Shown here in pieces: positions 34,540-36,451 of a stretch of 36,451 nt of DNA. Positions within the stretch are counted from its first letter, which is position 1. Every line of letters starts with the position of its first letter. Position numbers and translations under genes: made by a program. The notes beneath the pieces are model-generated. The model searched no databases, was not told the DNA's origin, and was given only the letters and a program-made list of their open reading frames with translations. Origin of the DNA: Flavobacteriales bacterium (GTDB lineage: Bacteria; Bacteroidota; Bacteroidia; Flavobacteriales_D; Sanyastnellaceae); assembly GCA_029245065.1 (NCBI GenBank), contig JAQWQB010000029.1:1-36451 (forward strand), given 5' to 3'.

Positions 34540-35259
34540 ATGGAAGAAAAAACAATACTTGACTCGAAGGATTTACAGCAGTCGGCAGAAATGGCACGAA
34601 CATTCACTGCTCATGTATTTTCTTGGATGGTTGCTGCTTTAGCAGTTTCAGCTGTAACGGCTTATTACGTTGCCAACTCATCTTTTCTTGGTTACCTCTA
34701 CAATTTTGAAACTGGAGGAAGGTCAATGTTGGGATGGGCAGTTATGCTTTCCCCTTTTGCCTTCATCTTAGTCATGAATTTTGGGCTGGAAAAGTTAAGT
34801 TCTACGGTCATTTCAGGATTGTTCCTGCTTTTTGCCATTTGCATGGGAGCCAGCTTGAGTTACATATTCATCGTTTATTCAAGTACAGCCTTGATTACGA
34901 CTTTTGGCATAACCTCGGGCACCTTTGCGGTGATGGCCTTGGTAGGGTATACCACGAAGACTGATTTGACCAAATTTGGCTCCATTATGATGATGGGACT
35001 CGTAGGTATTATTATAGCTATGATTGCGAACTGGTTTATGAATTCTGCCATGCTTGATTACATCATCAGCATCATAGGCGTTCTAATCTTCACCGGATTA
35101 ATCGCCTACGATACGCAGAAAATTAAGCGCATTGGAATGCAGGTAGGACTGGGTAGTCAAATGGGGCGCAAGCTAGCCATTATGGGAGCCATGAGCCTGT
35201 ACCTAGACTTCATCAACTTATTCTTATTCTTACTTCGCCTGCTAGGAAGTAGAGACTAA
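34540..35259 (+). CDS. Bax inhibitor-1 family membrane protein (YccA/YbhL-like)
   Basis: Polytopic inner-membrane protein, 239 residues, with about seven hydrophobic helices. The family signature is visible near the end: FTGLIAYDTQKIKRIG followed by AIMGAMSLYLDFINLFLFLLRLLG. The N-terminal MARTFTAHVFSWMVAALAVSAVTAYYV and GLFLLFAICMGASLSYIF also fit. Bacterial members are linked to proteolysis control by FtsH (YccA) or to calcium leak. The exact role here is unknown. It lies 43 bases after folE and is followed by a terminator. Confidence 0.95.
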   Translation: MEEKTILDSKDLQQSAEMARTFTAHVFSWMVAALAVSAVTAYYVANSSFLGYLYNFETGGRSMLGWAVMLSPFAFILVMNFGLEKLSSTVISGLFLLFAICMGASLSYIFIVYSSTALITTFGITSGTFAVMALVGYTTKTDLTKFGSIMMMGLVGIIIAMIANWFMNSAMLDYIISIIGVLIFTGLIAYDTQKIKRIGMQVGLGSQMGRKLAIMGAMSLYLDFINLFLFLLRLLGSRD

Positions 35260-35278
35260 GAGCAATGGAATTAACATG

Positions 35279-35306
35279 AAAAAAGGCGCCAATAGGCGTC
35301 TTTTTT
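35279..35306 (+). terminator. intrinsic terminator after the Bax-inhibitor gene
   Basis: Twelve pairs (AAAAAAGGCGCC with GGCGTCTTTTTT, one G-U) around an AATA loop, ending in six T. Confidence 0.9.
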
Positions 35307-35324
35307 ATTTTTCAGGAATGCCTT

Positions 35325-35447
35325 TTATTGGCAACTCATGAAATTAGGGCGTTTTGGTCCTGCAATGAATTCTGTTACCTCCATAAGTTCAACGCCATCC
35401 CGAATCACTTTGATCACAAAACAAAAGGGGCAATGCTTGTTCAGCAT
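35325..35447 (-). CDS. possible 40-residue ORF downstream of the deiminase
   Basis: An ATG-started frame of 40 codons (MLNKHCPFCFV... ending NFMSCQ) on the same strand as the deiminase-family gene. The ATG lies inside the deiminase terminator hairpin, with GAAGGGG just before it. The product has a CPFC pair and an alternating hydrophobic pattern. I recognise no family. It may be chance or the remnant of a decayed gene. Confidence 0.15.
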   Translation of the reverse strand: MLNKHCPFCFVIKVIRDGVELMEVTEFIAGPKRPNFMSCQ

Positions 35448-35455
35448 TACCCCTT
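35417..35455 (-). terminator. intrinsic terminator of the deiminase-family gene
   Basis: On the minus strand AAGGGGTAATGC pairs with GCATTGCCCCTT (12 bp with one U-G pair) around a 7-base loop, followed by TTTTGTTTT-type sequence. On the plus strand the same position would be a C/A mismatch, so the stem fits the minus transcript better. Confidence 0.85.
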
Positions 35456-35478
35456 CAAATTTTATAAATCGCTCCTTA

Positions 35479-36451
35479 TTACTTGATCACAAGGTGTTGC
35501 GTTAAACGCTCTCCGTTTGCTTCAAAAGAAAGAAGGTACATGCCCGCTTCGTAAACAGCAGCATCGAAGAAATACTTTGATTCTCCTTGAGGGAACACTC
35601 CTTGCTGAATTACTTCTACTTCTCTTCCTGTTACATCAATTAACCTCAGCGTTCCTTGAGATGCTTGATTCAAGTCCAAAGGAACACATGTAATTGCTCC
35701 GGCTGGGTTTGGGAACGCAGGCTGAAATTCACCCAAAGCTGTTTCACCCACCGACACAAAGGCCCCTACTCTGAAAGACCAATATCCTTCTGGAGCTGGC
35801 ATAGGACGGTTCTGAACTTTTCCATCTGCAGCTACACCTTCTACGTAGTAGTATACACGCGTGTCAGCTGCTTGAGCAGGAATGTCTGCAGTCCAGATGC
35901 CTTCTCCTGAATCAGACATGGATACGGAAACGTAATCAGCTCCGAGATCCGTTTTCCAGAACATAGTAGCTTCTACAACACCCAATCGGTGGCTCATGTA
36001 AGCGTCTACTGTGTAAGGGTTTTCAGTGTCTTCTGTATCTGGTAATGCTTGGTGTGAGATCAACAGCGGATCATCTGCTCCTACTTCATGGGTAATGCAG
36101 TGAAGTGCACCTGACAGCGAAATAATGTTGTTTGGAGACGAATCACAATCGATTCCCACGATGGTATATCCTGGTAATGCTTCTTCATAAATACGAAGTG
36201 CAGTTGTATCATACTCGGTGTAGTACGTTGGTACCAAAAGGGTGTTGTTCACAAACAACGAATTCGTGTACGTCAAGTACCAGCCGTTTTGATCAGGATA
36301 GTTCCCGTTCGTTTGTGGAGGCGAAGGAATACGAATCACCTTAAATGGAGTTCCCCATTTTGAAGTGTAATTGCTCAACACGTACTCCAAGTTTGCTTCA
36401 ATTTGAGGTCCGTCGGCAACGCCTTCAGGGTACTCAGCCATTAAAATCGTT
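35479..36451 (-). CDS. secreted arginine/agmatine deiminase-family protein with T9SS sorting domain (5' end outside window)
   Basis: C-terminal part of a PAD_porph-family (guanidino-group hydrolase) protein, the family of agmatine deiminase and P. gingivalis peptidylarginine deiminase. The frame is open to the window edge; at least 323 residues are visible. Counting from the Met at 36441, the catalytic domain continues to about residue 135 with YTNSLFVNNTLLVPTYY, YEEALPGYTIVGIDCD and the nucleophile Cys115 in SGALHCITHE. An Ig-like module follows (about 150-227). The end (about 243-320), PNPAGAITCVPLDL to LTQHLVIK, is a type A T9SS sorting domain, so export across the outer membrane is expected. 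Whether it acts on agmatine, free arginine or protein arginine is undecided. The missing N-terminus should hold the signal peptide and the other catalytic residues. Confidence 0.88.
   Translation of the reverse strand, partial: TILMAEYPEGVADGPQIEANLEYVLSNYTSKWGTPFKVIRIPSPPQTNGNYPDQNGWYLTYTNSLFVNNTLLVPTYYTEYDTTALRIYEEALPGYTIVGIDCDSSPNNIISLSGALHCITHEVGADDPLLISHQALPDTEDTENPYTVDAYMSHRLGVVEATMFWKTDLGADYVSVSMSDSGEGIWTADIPAQAADTRVYYYVEGVAADGKVQNRPMPAPEGYWSFRVGAFVSVGETALGEFQPAFPNPAGAITCVPLDLNQASQGTLRLIDVTGREVEVIQQGVFPQGESKYFFDAAVYEAGMYLLSFEANGERLTQHLVIK

Overview
The window is core chromosome of a Bacteroidota bacterium, most likely of the order Flavobacteriales. Four things support this: the rpsL-rpsG-fusA-rpsJ gene order with no tuf gene, promoters of the TTG-N19-20-TAnnTTTG type, an unfused DUF4290 gene beside murA, and an extracellular enzyme ending in a type IX secretion (T9SS) sorting domain. 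Shine-Dalgarno-like sequences are scarce. I see no tRNA, rRNA, insertion sequence, CRISPR array or phage gene, and no gene-free stretch longer than 300 bases.

Positions 1-11992 (minus strand) hold a fused str-S10-spc ribosomal operon: rpsL, rpsG, fusA, rpsJ, rplC, rplD, rplW, rplB, rpsS, rplV, rpsC, rplP, rpmC, rpsQ, rplN, rplX, rplE, rpsN, rpsH, rplF, rplR, rpsE, rpmD and a truncated rplO at the window edge. Gaps are 1-27 bases with one 1-base overlap. A single clear promoter lies at 12056-12085, and I see no internal terminator.

Positions 12242-20299 (plus strand) carry a UvrD/PcrA helicase with a GTG start that may be leaderless, two secreted proteins (a lipoprotein and a clan GH-A-like glycoside hydrolase), a DUF4290 gene and murA. 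MurA has Asp in place of the fosfomycin-target Cys. Positions 20446-22912 carry a TlpA-like thioredoxin and a grpE-dnaJ chaperone operon.

Positions 23007-27410 form an apparent operon: ABC exporter ATPase, ABC-2 permease, Ppx/GppA phosphatase, and an NtrC-type regulator without a DNA-binding domain. A strong terminator follows. A small DUF5684-like membrane protein (27604-28029) converges on alaS (28078-30687) across a shared bidirectional terminator.

Positions 30817-32417 carry an M23 peptidase, a MerR-like regulator and a two-helix membrane protein, converging on hldD (32411-33379). Positions 33469-35259 carry a pterin pair (a 6-pyruvoyl-tetrahydropterin synthase-like enzyme and folE) and a Bax-inhibitor-1 protein. 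The right edge holds the C-terminal part of a secreted arginine/agmatine deiminase-family protein with a T9SS sorting domain.

I did not find a clearly new multi-gene system. The most unusual items are the T9SS-routed deiminase, the regulator lacking a DNA-binding domain, the secreted hydrolase with an altered acid/base motif, and the lipoprotein with a Cys-containing insertion.
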